Assembly: GCF_000831385.1 (NCBI RefSeq)
Contig: NZ_AP014548.1
Location: 2,161,779 to 2,225,778, forward strand
Source of the DNA: Nonlabens marinus S1-08
GTDB taxonomy: Bacteria > Bacteroidota > Bacteroidia > Flavobacteriales > Flavobacteriaceae
Direction of reading: 5' to 3'
DNA length: 64,000 bases
A program made the position numbers and the translations under genes. Under the pieces are notes generated by a model. It searched no databases. It worked only from the letters and a program-made list of their open reading frames with translations, and was not told where the DNA came from. Shown one piece after another: positions 46,501 to 55,366 of this stretch (positions are counted from its first letter, which is position 1; each line of letters starts with the position of its first letter).

Positions 46501-47041
46501 CGATTTCTGGTTCCGCATTTCCAAATTTCAGTACTAACTCGCCTAGACGCTCGTGAACATCTAATTGCCTGAATAGAATTTTATAAAGTTCATCTTCAAA
46601 TTCATGAACCAGTCCATCATAATCCGATTCTGAAACCTGATCCTTAGGATTGGGTTTGTTCAAATAGTGATGGGCGATATCCGAGAACATATTATAGATC
46701 TTTCCTAATTTATTCAAATGTTTGATCTCATTTTTTCTGGTCCCAAACATTTCAAATAGGACTGATTTCTTATCTGTGCCGTTAGGAAACTGAATGAATT
46801 TAGATTGGTGCAATACATGGTAAAAGATTTCTCTAAAAGAATGAGCTGATTGAGACATCCAGTCTGGATTTGCTCTCAGGTTAGGTTGCATTGCAAACAA
46901 ACCGCCCTTATAAAGCTTACTTGCGCTAAAGGGAATATTGTATTGATCAAATAGCTTATCCAGACGCTGGGCAATAAATGTTTGCCTGTCAGTTAAGGTT
47001 GTTGTTTGATAAATATTTGATAAAGCTTGATCTAAGGCCAT
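43595..47041 (-). CDS. Very large uncharacterised helical protein (candidate defence factor)
   Basis: 1148 residues. I do not recognise the family as a whole. The N-terminal ~190 residues contain SAHSFREIFYHVLHQ and KIYNMFSDIAHHYLN, a pattern reminiscent of HEPN-like or pPIWI-associated N-terminal helical domains in defence proteins; this is a weak resemblance. The remainder is almost entirely amphipathic helices, HEAT/TPR-like, with no P-loop, nuclease, protease or membrane motif that I can see. Codon usage matches neighbours. It is divergent from the type III R-M operon across a 187-bp gap and convergent with the DnaC-like gene, so it is its own unit. Confidence 0.75.
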   Translation of the reverse strand: MALDQALSNIYQTTTLTDRQTFIAQRLDKLFDQYNIPFSASKLYKGGLFAMQPNLRANPDWMSQSAHSFREIFYHVLHQSKFIQFPNGTDKKSVLFEMFGTRKNEIKHLNKLGKIYNMFSDIAHHYLNKPNPKDQVSESDYDGLVHEFEDELYKILFRQLDVHERLGELVLKFGNAEPEIADIEANKNYITKSLDAAQYFYSIVTPESLSVLIEHGFYDDLQWSVKHFELDQWLAFELFSLERLASKAPDMIASIFLNYRVAKDADPAATRHSLIRSLAYIQGDNREALLKMLDTPPWSFKNVQDRSDYLLENLAENIVETGNWNHFILYLKVRFAVDSSMPTKYDPWSRRGFNPFNYAVTTTEQTLVGLLETPSAHTVDTLKLLCKIFNNGLCLESHEAAIFPYQDAINFLSFDVVSTDVHSAIIDYDTEIIEKLLLCYKHLAERVIAASTETEDISLIWNELPDSPICWKLRYHLIGMAGMCYNDLFVEESVRFTHFDEPTEFLSGAEYGLTISKHYPRLNDQEKKKIFQNYLLYFNKESENSHRKIVYATPVFSAIQEFLSIEQLNELAHEGIELIENYKPTPSISTVTGGMVLDQSPINKLDLAKLPVNELIEKIEKEWHPEKIIKRRRSKSFLRPINASGLGKLIAQDMKERASEYLPRLKDFLKPEKITLTYVYHILDGLVECFRGALIEEDQELVLDFVAEVLSLYKEDKLVDVTYSEDFQSRFHDLTTKEMIFSRVRDLVAQLVEPSSNFIDSSTNPTSIEQLGKILEIMLLHEDPKPTDEELSTTQKTVSKAGGPSLAWDAQALALSSIRGRAFMSYMNFLTHLNESRFQHIHPAERWQSTLKDFIYNEKTRALHFMFGFYTCTIFNLDRSWLLHQTKHLWSESYPYVLRLQVWIGFLRQSPWTGYLELPMYQDAYVYWITNPPVPETDREYSGSFDTGIATHMMNYFVYAATGNKAEQIVDLFFEKGCSKSNSRFIDLIGHHIIDEEHSSSSKLPEGISQSLKDLWHRYLDHRPEQKILECFSFWVSNKSSLLSMDTQIELILSTLKSTDGKLSFLHPLEGQLMSFAKRSPEQVLEICELLILNGTIRNKSSEQYLYLRGMWVDLFQFLYTTPFANKTEALVSRIIEEGGSEYWALKK

Positions 47042-47130
47042 TTAAACAGTATATGGGATAAGCGGATATTCTAAATGAGTACTGCATTATGCTCGATCTT
47101 GAATATTCAAAATATAGATAAGATTGTTTC

Positions 47131-47146
47131 CGCTTTCGCGAAAGCG
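47131..47146. repeat. Perfect palindrome between the divergent defence units
   Basis: Lies in the 187-bp intergenic region that must contain the promoters of both the 1148-residue gene and the R-M operon. Confidence 0.95.
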
Positions 47147-47228
47147 AAATAGGCAACAATCATCACTACCCTAAAATACAGTATATTTTTAATATAAATC
47201 ACGTACATTTCACTATTCAAACTAGATC

Positions 47229-47432
47229 ATGATGAATCGGATCAAGGAAATCCTCGAGGACAAAGGTATCAAACAGGTATGGCTGGCACAGCAGCTTGAT
47301 AAAAGCTACAACGTGGTCAACGGCTATGTACAGAACCGCGCACAGCCCAGTCTGGAGGTGCTTTATGAAATCGCACGCATACTGGATATTGACCCCAAAG
47401 AACTATTAATTACCCCTAAAGAGCAACAGTAA
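47229..47432 (+). CDS. XRE-family HTH regulator of the R-M operon
   Basis: 67 residues (start ATG 47229 or the adjacent ATG 47232). It is a single Cro/C1-type HTH, IKEILEDKGIKQVWLAQQLDKSYNVVNGYVQNRAQPSLEVLYEIARILDID, as in R-M controller (C) proteins, except for the lack of any extra domain. The stop is 3 bp before mod. It probably autoregulates the operon, delaying restriction until methylation is complete; it may also control the divergent gene. Confidence 0.9.
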   Translation: MMNRIKEILEDKGIKQVWLAQQLDKSYNVVNGYVQNRAQPSLEVLYEIARILDIDPKELLITPKEQQ

Positions 47433-47435
47433 GAG

Positions 47436-49280
47436 ATGGACGGTACAAGCCTAACACCACAGGAAATAAAACTACAGCAGCTCAAGGAGCTGCTACCAGA
47501 AGCCTTTAGCGAGGGAAAAATAGATTGGGAAAAACTACAGCTCACGCTGGGTAGGGACATTAACTTAAGCAATGAGCGCTATTTACTCAATTGGGCAGGA
47601 AAGAGCGATGCCTTTAGGGCACTGCAAACACCAGCCACGCAAACGCTCATACCTCTCAAGGAAGAAAGCATCAATTTTGAGGAAACAGAGAATATTTTTA
47701 TCGAGGGCGAGAATCTTGAGGTACTTAAAGTATTACAACGAAGCTACTTCAATAAGGTCAAGATGATCTATATAGATCCACCCTACAATACGGGTAACGA
47801 TAGTTTTATCTATCCAGATAAGTTTAGCGAGACTAAGGACGATTATCAAAAGCGTGTGGGCGATAAGGACGAGGACGGTTATATGACCAAGGAAGGCCTC
47901 TACCATAAAAACAGCAAGGAAAACGGTCAGTACCACAGCAACTGGCTCAATATGATGTATCCACGCTTGTTTTTGGCAAAAAATCTATTAAAGGATGACG
48001 GCGTGATTTTCGTATCGATTGATGATAATGAAGTGCACAATCTTCGTATGTTGATGAACGAGATTTTTGGAGAAGAAAACTTAATGGGCCAGCTTTTATG
48101 GAAACGTAGACAAAATGCAGATAGCAGAAATCAATCAAATGTTTCTACCGATCACGAGTATATTTTAGTCTATTCAAAAAGCTCATTAGCATCCTTCGTC
48201 GGAAAAGAAATTGATAAATCTAAATACAAAAACCCAGATAAAGACGAAAGAGGACCTTGGGCAAGTATAGATTTATCAGGATTGGCAACTAAAGACCAAC
48301 GACCAAATTTACATTATGATATAGTAGATCCAGAAACAAATATCTCTTATCCTCCAAATCCTCGAAGAGGTTGGTCTAAATCTAAATCGAATGTTGAGGA
48401 AATGATCGCAGATGGAAGAATATTATTTCCAAAGTTACCGTCCGGAAGACCGAGGGAGAAAAAATTTGTGAAAGATCTGCAAAAGGATCGTACCGGTTTT
48501 TCCACTTGGCTCAATTCAAAAATAGTTGGCTACACCACAAATGGAACTAGACAAGTATCAGCTTTAATGGAAGATAAAATTTTTGATTTTCCTAAACCTG
48601 TTGCTTTAATTTCATTATTTATTGAACAAATAACTAAAACAAAGGAAGAAGATATTGTATTAGATTTCTTTGCAGGATCGGGTACGACAGGGCAAGCATT
48701 ATTAGATACAAATGCAGCAGATGATGGCAATAGAAAATATATATGTGTTCAGCTTCAAGAAAGAACATCAGAAAAAAGCGAAGCCTTTAAACAGGGCTAC
48801 AAAACAATTGCTGATTTAGCAAAAGAACGCATTCGACGTGCCTCATCAAAAATCCAAAATGAAAATCCAGATTATAAAGGCGACCTCGGTTTTAAAGTCC
48901 TAAAACTGTCAGACAGCAACTTTAAACAATGGCGCCAGCTGGACGTCAAGGATGAAAAGGCAATCGAAAAGCAACTGGATATGTTTGTCGATCCAGTAAG
49001 TGAGAATGCCGTCATAGAAAATATAGTATATGAGTTGCTTCTCAAGTCAGGAAAGGATCTCAACAGTAAAATCACTCACAAGGATAGTCTCTATATTATA
49101 AATGACAATGAGCTGGTTATGATGCTGGAGCAAGCCACAGAAGAAACGGTAAAGACAGCAATCAAACTCAAACCAATTAAAGTAATTGCTCTGGACAAAT
49201 TGTTTAAGGGCAACGATCAGTTAAAAACCAATACGGCATTACAAATGAAGGATGCAGGTATTGAATTTAAAACCATATAA
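47436..49280 (+). CDS. mod: Type III restriction-modification DNA methyltransferase (Mod)
   Basis: 614 residues, beta-class N6-adenine or N4-cytosine methyltransferase order: catalytic DPPY at 114-117 (IYIDPPYNTGND) before the SAM-binding DFFAGSGTT at ~410-418. The variable target-recognition region lies between (~210-370). The C-terminal ~140 residues (FKVLKLSDSNFKQW...) are the helical/alpha-beta domain that contacts Res in type III enzymes. It modifies one strand of an asymmetric 5-6 bp site that cannot be deduced here. An ATPase/DUF4276 pair, rather than res, follows it. Confidence 0.95.
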   Translation: MDGTSLTPQEIKLQQLKELLPEAFSEGKIDWEKLQLTLGRDINLSNERYLLNWAGKSDAFRALQTPATQTLIPLKEESINFEETENIFIEGENLEVLKVLQRSYFNKVKMIYIDPPYNTGNDSFIYPDKFSETKDDYQKRVGDKDEDGYMTKEGLYHKNSKENGQYHSNWLNMMYPRLFLAKNLLKDDGVIFVSIDDNEVHNLRMLMNEIFGEENLMGQLLWKRRQNADSRNQSNVSTDHEYILVYSKSSLASFVGKEIDKSKYKNPDKDERGPWASIDLSGLATKDQRPNLHYDIVDPETNISYPPNPRRGWSKSKSNVEEMIADGRILFPKLPSGRPREKKFVKDLQKDRTGFSTWLNSKIVGYTTNGTRQVSALMEDKIFDFPKPVALISLFIEQITKTKEEDIVLDFFAGSGTTGQALLDTNAADDGNRKYICVQLQERTSEKSEAFKQGYKTIADLAKERIRRASSKIQNENPDYKGDLGFKVLKLSDSNFKQWRQLDVKDEKAIEKQLDMFVDPVSENAVIENIVYELLLKSGKDLNSKITHKDSLYIINDNELVMMLEQATEETVKTAIKLKPIKVIALDKLFKGNDQLKTNTALQMKDAGIEFKTI

Positions 49281-49302
49281 AGATCAATCTAATTCCAAAA
49301 CT

Positions 49303-50370
49303 ATGTTAGATCGTATTAAAATCAAGGGCTACAAGTCAATCCGTGATCTGGATATAGATCTGGAAATGATCACATTGCTCATAGGAAGCAACGGCGTTGG
49401 AAAATCTAATTTCATTTCGTTCTTTAAATTGGTCAACAACATTTACGAGCAAAGACTTGAGCAATATTCTTTAAAACAAGGCATTGACAATCTTTTGTAT
49501 TATGGTCGTAAAAATACAGATCTCATAGAGGGATATTTGAATTTCGGGAAAAACGCTTACCGTTTCAAATTAGAGCCTCAAGAAACTGGCTCTTTTTTCA
49601 TAACTCAAGAAGATAGTATTTACCACAATGCACCTAACAATCATTCATTTTGGAATCAGAACACCAAAGAGAGCGGTATTAAAACTTCTAATAGCATACG
49701 GGATAGATATTTACGTGAACACTTAGAAACCTTTAAAATCTATCATTTTCACGATACCAGTCCAAGCGCCCCATTACGTACGCCGGCAAATATTAATGAC
49801 AACAGAATATTGAAGGAAAACGGCGATAATCTTGCGGCCTATTTGTACTACCTACAGGAAAAGCACCCTAAAAGTTTTAAACGTATAGAGAAAACCATTG
49901 CCAGTATTGCCCCATTTTTTGAAAGATTTAATTTGGAACCAGACAGGCTAGACGAAACACGTATCAAATTGATATGGAACGAGGTCGATCAACCAGATAC
50001 CTATTTTGATGCCAGCCATCTATCGGATGGTAGCTTACGCTTTATGGCGCTTACGACATTGTTACTACAGCCTGAATTACCACAAATCATAATCATTGAT
50101 GAGCCTGAATTAGGCTTGCATCCAGTAGCGGTAAATAAACTCGCAGGGCTTATTAAAAGTGCCGCTGCAAAGGGTTGTCAAGTAATCGTTTCTACCCAAT
50201 CGGTCAACCTCTTAAACAATTTTGAACCAAAGAACATTATTACGGTGGACAAGGTAGATAATCAATCCAGTTTTGACCGTTTGGACAATAATGACTTGGA
50301 CAGATGGCTGGACGATTATTCTATGGGCGAATTGTGGACCAAAAGTATCATTAAAGGCCAGCCACAATGA
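49303..50370 (+). CDS. AAA_21-type ATPase nested in the R-M operon
   Basis: 355 residues from the ATG at 49303; the frame extends upstream to 49252 but overlaps mod. Motifs: Walker A GSNGVGKS (~29-36), an ABC-like signature region (SHLSDGSLRFMALTTLLL), and Walker B QIIIIDEPELGLHP followed by the H-loop-like VIVSTQS. This is the SMC/ABC-like AAA_21 class that pairs with TOPRIM effectors in OLD/Gabija-, RloA/RloB- and PARIS-type defence. The stop overlaps the DUF4276 start (ATGA). It probably senses and gates its partner. Confidence 0.88.
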   Translation: MLDRIKIKGYKSIRDLDIDLEMITLLIGSNGVGKSNFISFFKLVNNIYEQRLEQYSLKQGIDNLLYYGRKNTDLIEGYLNFGKNAYRFKLEPQETGSFFITQEDSIYHNAPNNHSFWNQNTKESGIKTSNSIRDRYLREHLETFKIYHFHDTSPSAPLRTPANINDNRILKENGDNLAAYLYYLQEKHPKSFKRIEKTIASIAPFFERFNLEPDRLDETRIKLIWNEVDQPDTYFDASHLSDGSLRFMALTTLLLQPELPQIIIIDEPELGLHPVAVNKLAGLIKSAAAKGCQVIVSTQSVNLLNNFEPKNIITVDKVDNQSSFDRLDNNDLDRWLDDYSMGELWTKSIIKGQPQ

Positions 50371-51029
50371 GAAGAATAGTAATTATTGTAGAGGGCGATA
50401 CAGAAGAGGCTTTTGTAAACACGATGCTGCAACCCTATTTTATACACAAAGGCATCGTTGTGAATTGTTTTAAAATCAAGCATACAAAAGGTGGATTGAC
50501 TAAATATTCACACTTCAAAAAGGACATCATTAAAACGGTCTATGAAAACAACGTGGTAATATCCAGTCTCATAGATTTTTATGCCTTACCAAAAGATTTT
50601 CCTCGTTATGATGAAGCAACAGCCATTGTAAATAAGAGCGACAGATTGTTATTTCTTGAAAATGCCATACGTGAAGATATTGAGCAGACACAAGGAGGAT
50701 CATTTGCAAACCTATTCCCTTACATCCAGCTGCATGAGTTTGAGGCATTAGTATTCTCATCCATCACAGGTATTCAAGCACTTTTTGAAGAAGATGAAGC
50801 AAATATCACACAAATACGAACGATCATTAATGGTCATAATTCGCCAGAAGATATCAATGATAGTCCAGAAACGGCACCGTCAAAACGCTTATTGAATCTG
50901 ATAAGCGGTTATAATAAAATTGTGGACGGCGTATTAATCTTAGATGAAATAGGCCTTCCTGTAATTATTGAAAAATGTCCACGCTTTCACTGGTGGTTGA
51001 ATGAATTAGAACGTAGAGCAAGTTTATGA
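50367..51029 (+). CDS. DUF4276 (TOPRIM-like) partner protein
   Basis: 220 residues. The N-terminal IVIIVEGDTEEAFVNTML is the TOPRIM-like glutamate strand-turn; acidic SSLIDFYALPKDFP and the family hallmark FPYIQLHEFEALVFS follow, and the C-terminus reads CPRFHWWLNELE. DUF4276 proteins are regularly encoded beside AAA_21 ATPases and are predicted metal-dependent nucleases. It is coupled by ATGA overlaps to both the ATPase upstream and res downstream, so it is made in proportion to Res. Confidence 0.87.
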   Translation: MRRIVIIVEGDTEEAFVNTMLQPYFIHKGIVVNCFKIKHTKGGLTKYSHFKKDIIKTVYENNVVISSLIDFYALPKDFPRYDEATAIVNKSDRLLFLENAIREDIEQTQGGSFANLFPYIQLHEFEALVFSSITGIQALFEEDEANITQIRTIINGHNSPEDINDSPETAPSKRLLNLISGYNKIVDGVLILDEIGLPVIIEKCPRFHWWLNELERRASL

Positions 51030-53719
51030 AATTAGAATTTGAAGCATCCTTACCCTACCAAAACGAAGCGCGCAAAAGCGTGATCGATCTATTTGAAGGC
51101 CAGCCTAAAGAAGATGCTGCGGTAAATAACAATGTTTATCAAGGCACTCAACAGTCACTCATTGTAGGTGTGAGCAACAACCTCATTTTGTCTGAAGAGC
51201 AACTGCTTAAAAACCTAAAAGCTATACAAGAACGCAATGAGATAGAAGCCTCAAAAAAGCTGGACGGTATGAACTTTTCAATAGAGATGGAAACCGGTAC
51301 AGGTAAAACCTATGTGTATCTGCGTACCATTTATGACCTCAACGAGCAGTATGGTTTTAAAAAGTTTGTCATTGTGGTACCATCGGTGGCCATACGTGAG
51401 GGTGTATTGAAAAACTTGGAAATAACGCACGACCACTTTCAGAACATCTATGAAAAGGAACCCATACATTTTCAGGTATATGAGAGCAAGAATGTAAGCA
51501 GTCTAAAGGGTTTTGCAAACGGTAATACGATTGAGATAATGGTTATGAATATTGACGCTTTCGCGAAAGATGACAATATTATAAATCAACCACACTATAA
51601 AACCAATGGGTTAAAACCAGTAGAGTACATCAAGAGCACAAACCCCATCGTGATTGTGGATGAACCACAAAATATGGAAACCGACAAACGTCGGGAAGCT
51701 ATTGAAAATTTAAATCCATTGTGCACAATTCGCTATTCTGCAACGCATAGAAACATGTACAATCTCGTCTATAACTTAAATCCAGTAAAGGCTTATGACC
51801 TTGGTTTGGTAAAGCAGATTGAAGTAGATAGCGTGATGGAAGAAAATGCAGACAACGCGGCTTATGTAGCGGTCACATCCATTGTCGCAGCAAAAAGAGG
51901 TGTCTCAGCCAAAGTCGCTATAATGACCAATACAGACAATGGTGTTAAAAAGAAAACAGTCACGGTAAAAACAGGAAGCGATCTATACAAACTATCCAAC
52001 AACCGTGAAATTTATAACGAAGGTTTCATTATAGAAGAGATTGATGCAGCCAATAATTGCATTTCATTATCGAACGGAAATATCATCTATAAAGGTGCGT
52101 CCCAAGGCGGTCTCAATGAGGAAGTGATGAAATTTCAGATGCGTAAGACGATTGAAGAACACCTTAAAAAAGAAAAGAAATTTCTCGATTTAAAAGATGA
52201 GGATGGAAACCCTGAAAAGATAAAAGTACTCTCATTATTCTTCATTGATAAAGTAGCGAACTACAGGAGTTATGATGCAAATAGTAATGCCCTCAAGGGA
52301 AAGTTTGCGTTGTGGTTTGAGGAAATTTATAAGGAGCTTGTCGCAAAAAACACATTCAAAGAATTAGATCGTTTTGATATCAATGATATTCATAACGGCT
52401 ATTTCGCAAGCGACAAAAAAGGCAAATGGAAAGATACGGCAGACACCGCAAGATCAAAAGAAAGTGCTGATGCAGCAGACACCTACAACCTTATTATGAA
52501 GGATAAGGAGCGCTTACTGGATATAAAAAACCCATTGCGATTTATCTTTTCACATTCCGCTTTACGAGAAGGTTGGGATAATCCAAACGTGTTTCAAATC
52601 TGCACGTTGAATGAAACCAAATCTGAAATTAAGAAGCGACAGGAAATAGGCCGTGGTTTGCGATTGGCGGTCAATGATAGTGGTAAGAGGAATAAAGATA
52701 AAAATGTCAATAGGTTAACCGTAATTGCAAATGAGAGTTATGAAGATTTCGCGAAAGCACTACAAAAAGAAATAGAAGACGAGTGCGGTGTTTCCTTTTC
52801 TGGAAGAATCAAAAACAAAAGGGAACGAACCCCAATTGAGTACAGAAAAGGATTTGAAGCAGATCCCAAATTCTTGACACTTTGGGAAAAAATCAAGCAG
52901 CATACGACGTATCGTGTAGATTATAACACGGATAATTTAATAGAAAAAGCTGCTGAAGTATTGAAGGAGTTACCCGAAATTAAAGCACCTTCCATAAGAT
53001 CAGTAAAAGTCGGTATTAAAATGGATGCTACTGGTGTAGATACAATGTATGCCAGTGAAGGCTTTCAAAGTTATGACCTGAAAAATTGGCTTATACCAGA
53101 TGTTTACGAATACATCCAGGATAGAACAGACCTTACCAGATCCACAATAGCTGCCATTCTTAAAAAATCAGGTAGAATGAAAGAGATATTGATCAATCCT
53201 CAGCTTTTCCTAGACTTAAGCACACAGGCCATACGACGCACATTATATGAGCTAATGATCAAGGGTATTAAGTATGAAAAAATTGCTGGAAGCGAGTATG
53301 AAATGCGCCGTTTTGAAGCGCAAGAACTGGAGATTTACGTCAACGACTTTACCTATACAGTTACCGATGAGAGTAAAACTATTTATAAAGAGTATATCCC
53401 ATTAGATTCCAAAGTAGAAAGCCAGTTTGCTGCAGATTGTGAATCCAGCGAGAATGTTCAATTCTATTTCAAATTACCTTCTTGGTTTAAAATCCCAACG
53501 CCTATAGGAACCTATAATCCAGATTGGGCAGTAATTTTACAAAATGACGCTAAAATATATTTTGTTGCAGAAACTAAGGATACAGGAACCAATGAAGTAG
53601 ATGTAACAAAACTACACTTAGACGAGCAACTTAAAATAAGGTGTGGAAAGGCACATTTTAAAGAGCTGGACAATGTTGCCTATAAGGTCGTGCGAACTGT
53701 TGGGCAATTGAGAGGATAA
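51026..53719 (+). CDS. res: Type III restriction endonuclease subunit (Res)
   Basis: 897 residues. SF2 helicase motifs: Walker A METGTGKTY (Lys94), motif II DEPQ (212-215, the type III DExQ-like form), and motif VI-like EIGRGLRLAV. The C-terminal PD-(D/E)XK nuclease is visible as NPDW (Asp833) and AETK (Glu849, Lys851). With Mod it cleaves DNA with two head-to-head unmethylated sites after ATP-dependent translocation/diffusion. A palindrome-like copy (51556-51569) encodes DAFAKD. The gene looks intact. Confidence 0.95.
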   Translation: MKLEFEASLPYQNEARKSVIDLFEGQPKEDAAVNNNVYQGTQQSLIVGVSNNLILSEEQLLKNLKAIQERNEIEASKKLDGMNFSIEMETGTGKTYVYLRTIYDLNEQYGFKKFVIVVPSVAIREGVLKNLEITHDHFQNIYEKEPIHFQVYESKNVSSLKGFANGNTIEIMVMNIDAFAKDDNIINQPHYKTNGLKPVEYIKSTNPIVIVDEPQNMETDKRREAIENLNPLCTIRYSATHRNMYNLVYNLNPVKAYDLGLVKQIEVDSVMEENADNAAYVAVTSIVAAKRGVSAKVAIMTNTDNGVKKKTVTVKTGSDLYKLSNNREIYNEGFIIEEIDAANNCISLSNGNIIYKGASQGGLNEEVMKFQMRKTIEEHLKKEKKFLDLKDEDGNPEKIKVLSLFFIDKVANYRSYDANSNALKGKFALWFEEIYKELVAKNTFKELDRFDINDIHNGYFASDKKGKWKDTADTARSKESADAADTYNLIMKDKERLLDIKNPLRFIFSHSALREGWDNPNVFQICTLNETKSEIKKRQEIGRGLRLAVNDSGKRNKDKNVNRLTVIANESYEDFAKALQKEIEDECGVSFSGRIKNKRERTPIEYRKGFEADPKFLTLWEKIKQHTTYRVDYNTDNLIEKAAEVLKELPEIKAPSIRSVKVGIKMDATGVDTMYASEGFQSYDLKNWLIPDVYEYIQDRTDLTRSTIAAILKKSGRMKEILINPQLFLDLSTQAIRRTLYELMIKGIKYEKIAGSEYEMRRFEAQELEIYVNDFTYTVTDESKTIYKEYIPLDSKVESQFAADCESSENVQFYFKLPSWFKIPTPIGTYNPDWAVILQNDAKIYFVAETKDTGTNEVDVTKLHLDEQLKIRCGKAHFKELDNVAYKVVRTVGQLRG
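51556..51569. repeat. Partial palindrome (CGCTTTCGCGAAAG) in res
   Basis: 14 of 16 bases, read in the Ala-Phe-Ala-Lys frame. A shorter TTCGCGAAAGC lies at 52748-52758 in the same gene. Confidence 0.75.
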
Positions 53720-53762
53720 GGAACCAAATTAATAAAATGTACCCTTCAAATAAATCAGAGCA

Positions 53763-54581
53763 ATGGCCAATCCTATTTCATTTATTAAGCGAGTGCTATT
53801 AGGGTATAAGAAGCCAAAGTATAAGTTGATTCAAATGAACTGGAGCATGGTGCAAAAACTAGACTTCTCGCTAGCCACTAAAAATCCAGATGGAAGTACG
53901 TCTATTGAATTGACTAAACCACATCCATCGTTTATTAAATCCAAGTTCTCAAAACAACATTTGTCCGAAAATGAGGTTTTGGATTGGATTATTGGTAAAA
54001 AACATCTGTATATGCTAATAAACGAAATATTCTATGATTTGAATAGACCTATTTATTCAGCTTTAGAACTCAGAGAACCTTACGTAGATCCTAAATCAAT
54101 ACCTGGAGATCTTGATATGGTCTTATTTCAAAATCCAGACCATGCTATAGGTTTTGAATGTAAAGTAATCAAATTTGATCACGAAAAGCGATTGAATAAT
54201 TTAGAAAATTCCAGTAGAGCTTTTAACAAACTAAAAGGTATCGATAAAGGCTGGAAACAATTGGATGGTTATAACAAGTTAGGGTTTCACAAGACGTATT
54301 TGTTATTGATAATCCTGGATGATCAAAGTTCTAATAAGGCCGAAGGCCAGATATCAAGAAGAATACATAACAAAATTGTAACGGATTTGGATTCACTTAA
54401 TAAAGAAAGTCAATCAGGGATTTTAATCTACTACATCAGTCAAATTACTCCCTACGAGTTTAATGTACAAAACATAGTAAGACTTGAGAAATACAAAGAA
54501 GCGATACCTTCAGTTCAAAAAGAGAGTCTAACTACACTAATTATTGACCGTTTAAAGGATTTTGATAAATTAAGCTATTGA
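53763..54581 (+). CDS. Putative PD-(D/E)XK-type nuclease-like protein of unknown family
   Basis: 272 residues. I do not recognise a named family. A plausible PD-(D/E)XK core is GDLDMVLF (Asp116/Asp118) followed 14 residues later by GFECKVIKFD (Glu132, Lys134), the spacing and strand pattern of this superfamily; a helix with QLDGYNKLGFHKTYLLLII comes next, as expected. It starts 43 bp after res in the same direction and ends the defence block. It could be an accessory nuclease of the R-M/ATPase locus or an independent defence gene. Confidence 0.65.
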   Translation: MANPISFIKRVLLGYKKPKYKLIQMNWSMVQKLDFSLATKNPDGSTSIELTKPHPSFIKSKFSKQHLSENEVLDWIIGKKHLYMLINEIFYDLNRPIYSALELREPYVDPKSIPGDLDMVLFQNPDHAIGFECKVIKFDHEKRLNNLENSSRAFNKLKGIDKGWKQLDGYNKLGFHKTYLLLIILDDQSSNKAEGQISRRIHNKIVTDLDSLNKESQSGILIYYISQITPYEFNVQNIVRLEKYKEAIPSVQKESLTTLIIDRLKDFDKLSY

Positions 54582-54944
54582 TCAATCCCCCACCTCCGGC
54601 ACTTGCCAGCTCATCATTCATTACCTCATTCCGCAAGCTGCATTCGTGCATTCATTCTTCACTAACAAGAGCCTACGGTTCCGCGCAGTACAGGTAGGTA
54701 TTATTTTGGAACATGAGAGCATGTGCAGCAGTACCATAAGATCTTTACTCATTAAATAAGTTTATTGCAACTTAAGACCTACCAGTACTCTTTGCCTTTG
54801 CGCGCGCATTACATACGGTTTAGTCATGCTTCCAAACTTCAGTAATTCTAGGAGCATCCTGCAAGGCAGGTAATAAGGTGTGCTCCATTCATTCCATTTT
54901 GTTCCATAAAACATCCCTGCAAGGGGCACATTTAAGGTCTTGTC

Positions 54945-54965
54945 ATCCTGAACTCGTTTCAGGAT
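54945..54965. repeat. REP-like hairpin ATCCTGAA-CTCGT-TTCAGGAT
   Basis: 8-bp stem preceded by GTC, resembling the GTCATCCTGAA-type interspersed repeat seen in many Bacteroidota. The GTCATCC lead is shared with the hairpin at 42714-42735. Confidence 0.7.
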
Positions 54966-55262
54966 CTTCTAGTTGCTAGGAAGATCTAGGTTTCAATCCC
55001 CTTGCAAGGACCGCCGCCACTTCCAACGCGCCATCCAAAGAGCGCGGCTTGTTTTATTCCACACATTCCATTCATTACGCACTCGCGTCTACTGTTGCCC
55101 CTTTAAAACCCAGTTAGGTAACGCGCCAAAGGCACGAATGCATTTTAAAGGGTCAACCGCCGCTTATCGTTTTGCGAGCCTGCGTATCGCAAGGGCTTCC
55201 CGGGTGTCACATTTTTTGACAAGTCAATTCATCACTAACAATAGCAATAACGGTCGTCAGCC

Positions 55263-55282
55263 GTGCCGTGAAAAAACGGCAC
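55263..55282. repeat. Hairpin GTGCCGT-GAAAAA-ACGGCAC
   Basis: 7-bp perfect stem in the non-coding stretch. No T-tract follows on either strand, so a terminator is unlikely. Confidence 0.6.
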
Positions 55283-55340
55283 CACTTCCTCCCTAAAGAG
55301 TAAGAGCTGCTAGCCTTAAAAGAATAAGTAAGTCATCAAA

Positions 55341-55366
55341 TTTTGAATTCCTCTAGGAATTCAAAA
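55341..55366. terminator. 26-bp near-perfect palindrome, possible bidirectional terminator
   Basis: 12-bp arms TTTTGAATTCCT and AGGAATTCAAAA with a 2-nt centre (CT). The A/T-rich ends give short U-tracts in either direction, so transcription termination is possible. It could also be a protein-binding palindrome. Confidence 0.45.

Noticed and set aside
51556..51571. Palindrome as the recognition site of the type III enzyme
   Set aside because: Type III enzymes recognise short asymmetric sites, and the palindrome also occurs throughout chromosomal DNA outside the island.
54973..55296. 107-codon open frame in the non-coding block
   Set aside because: Composition is Arg/Cys/His-rich and irregular, it overlaps hairpins, and no family or start context supports it.
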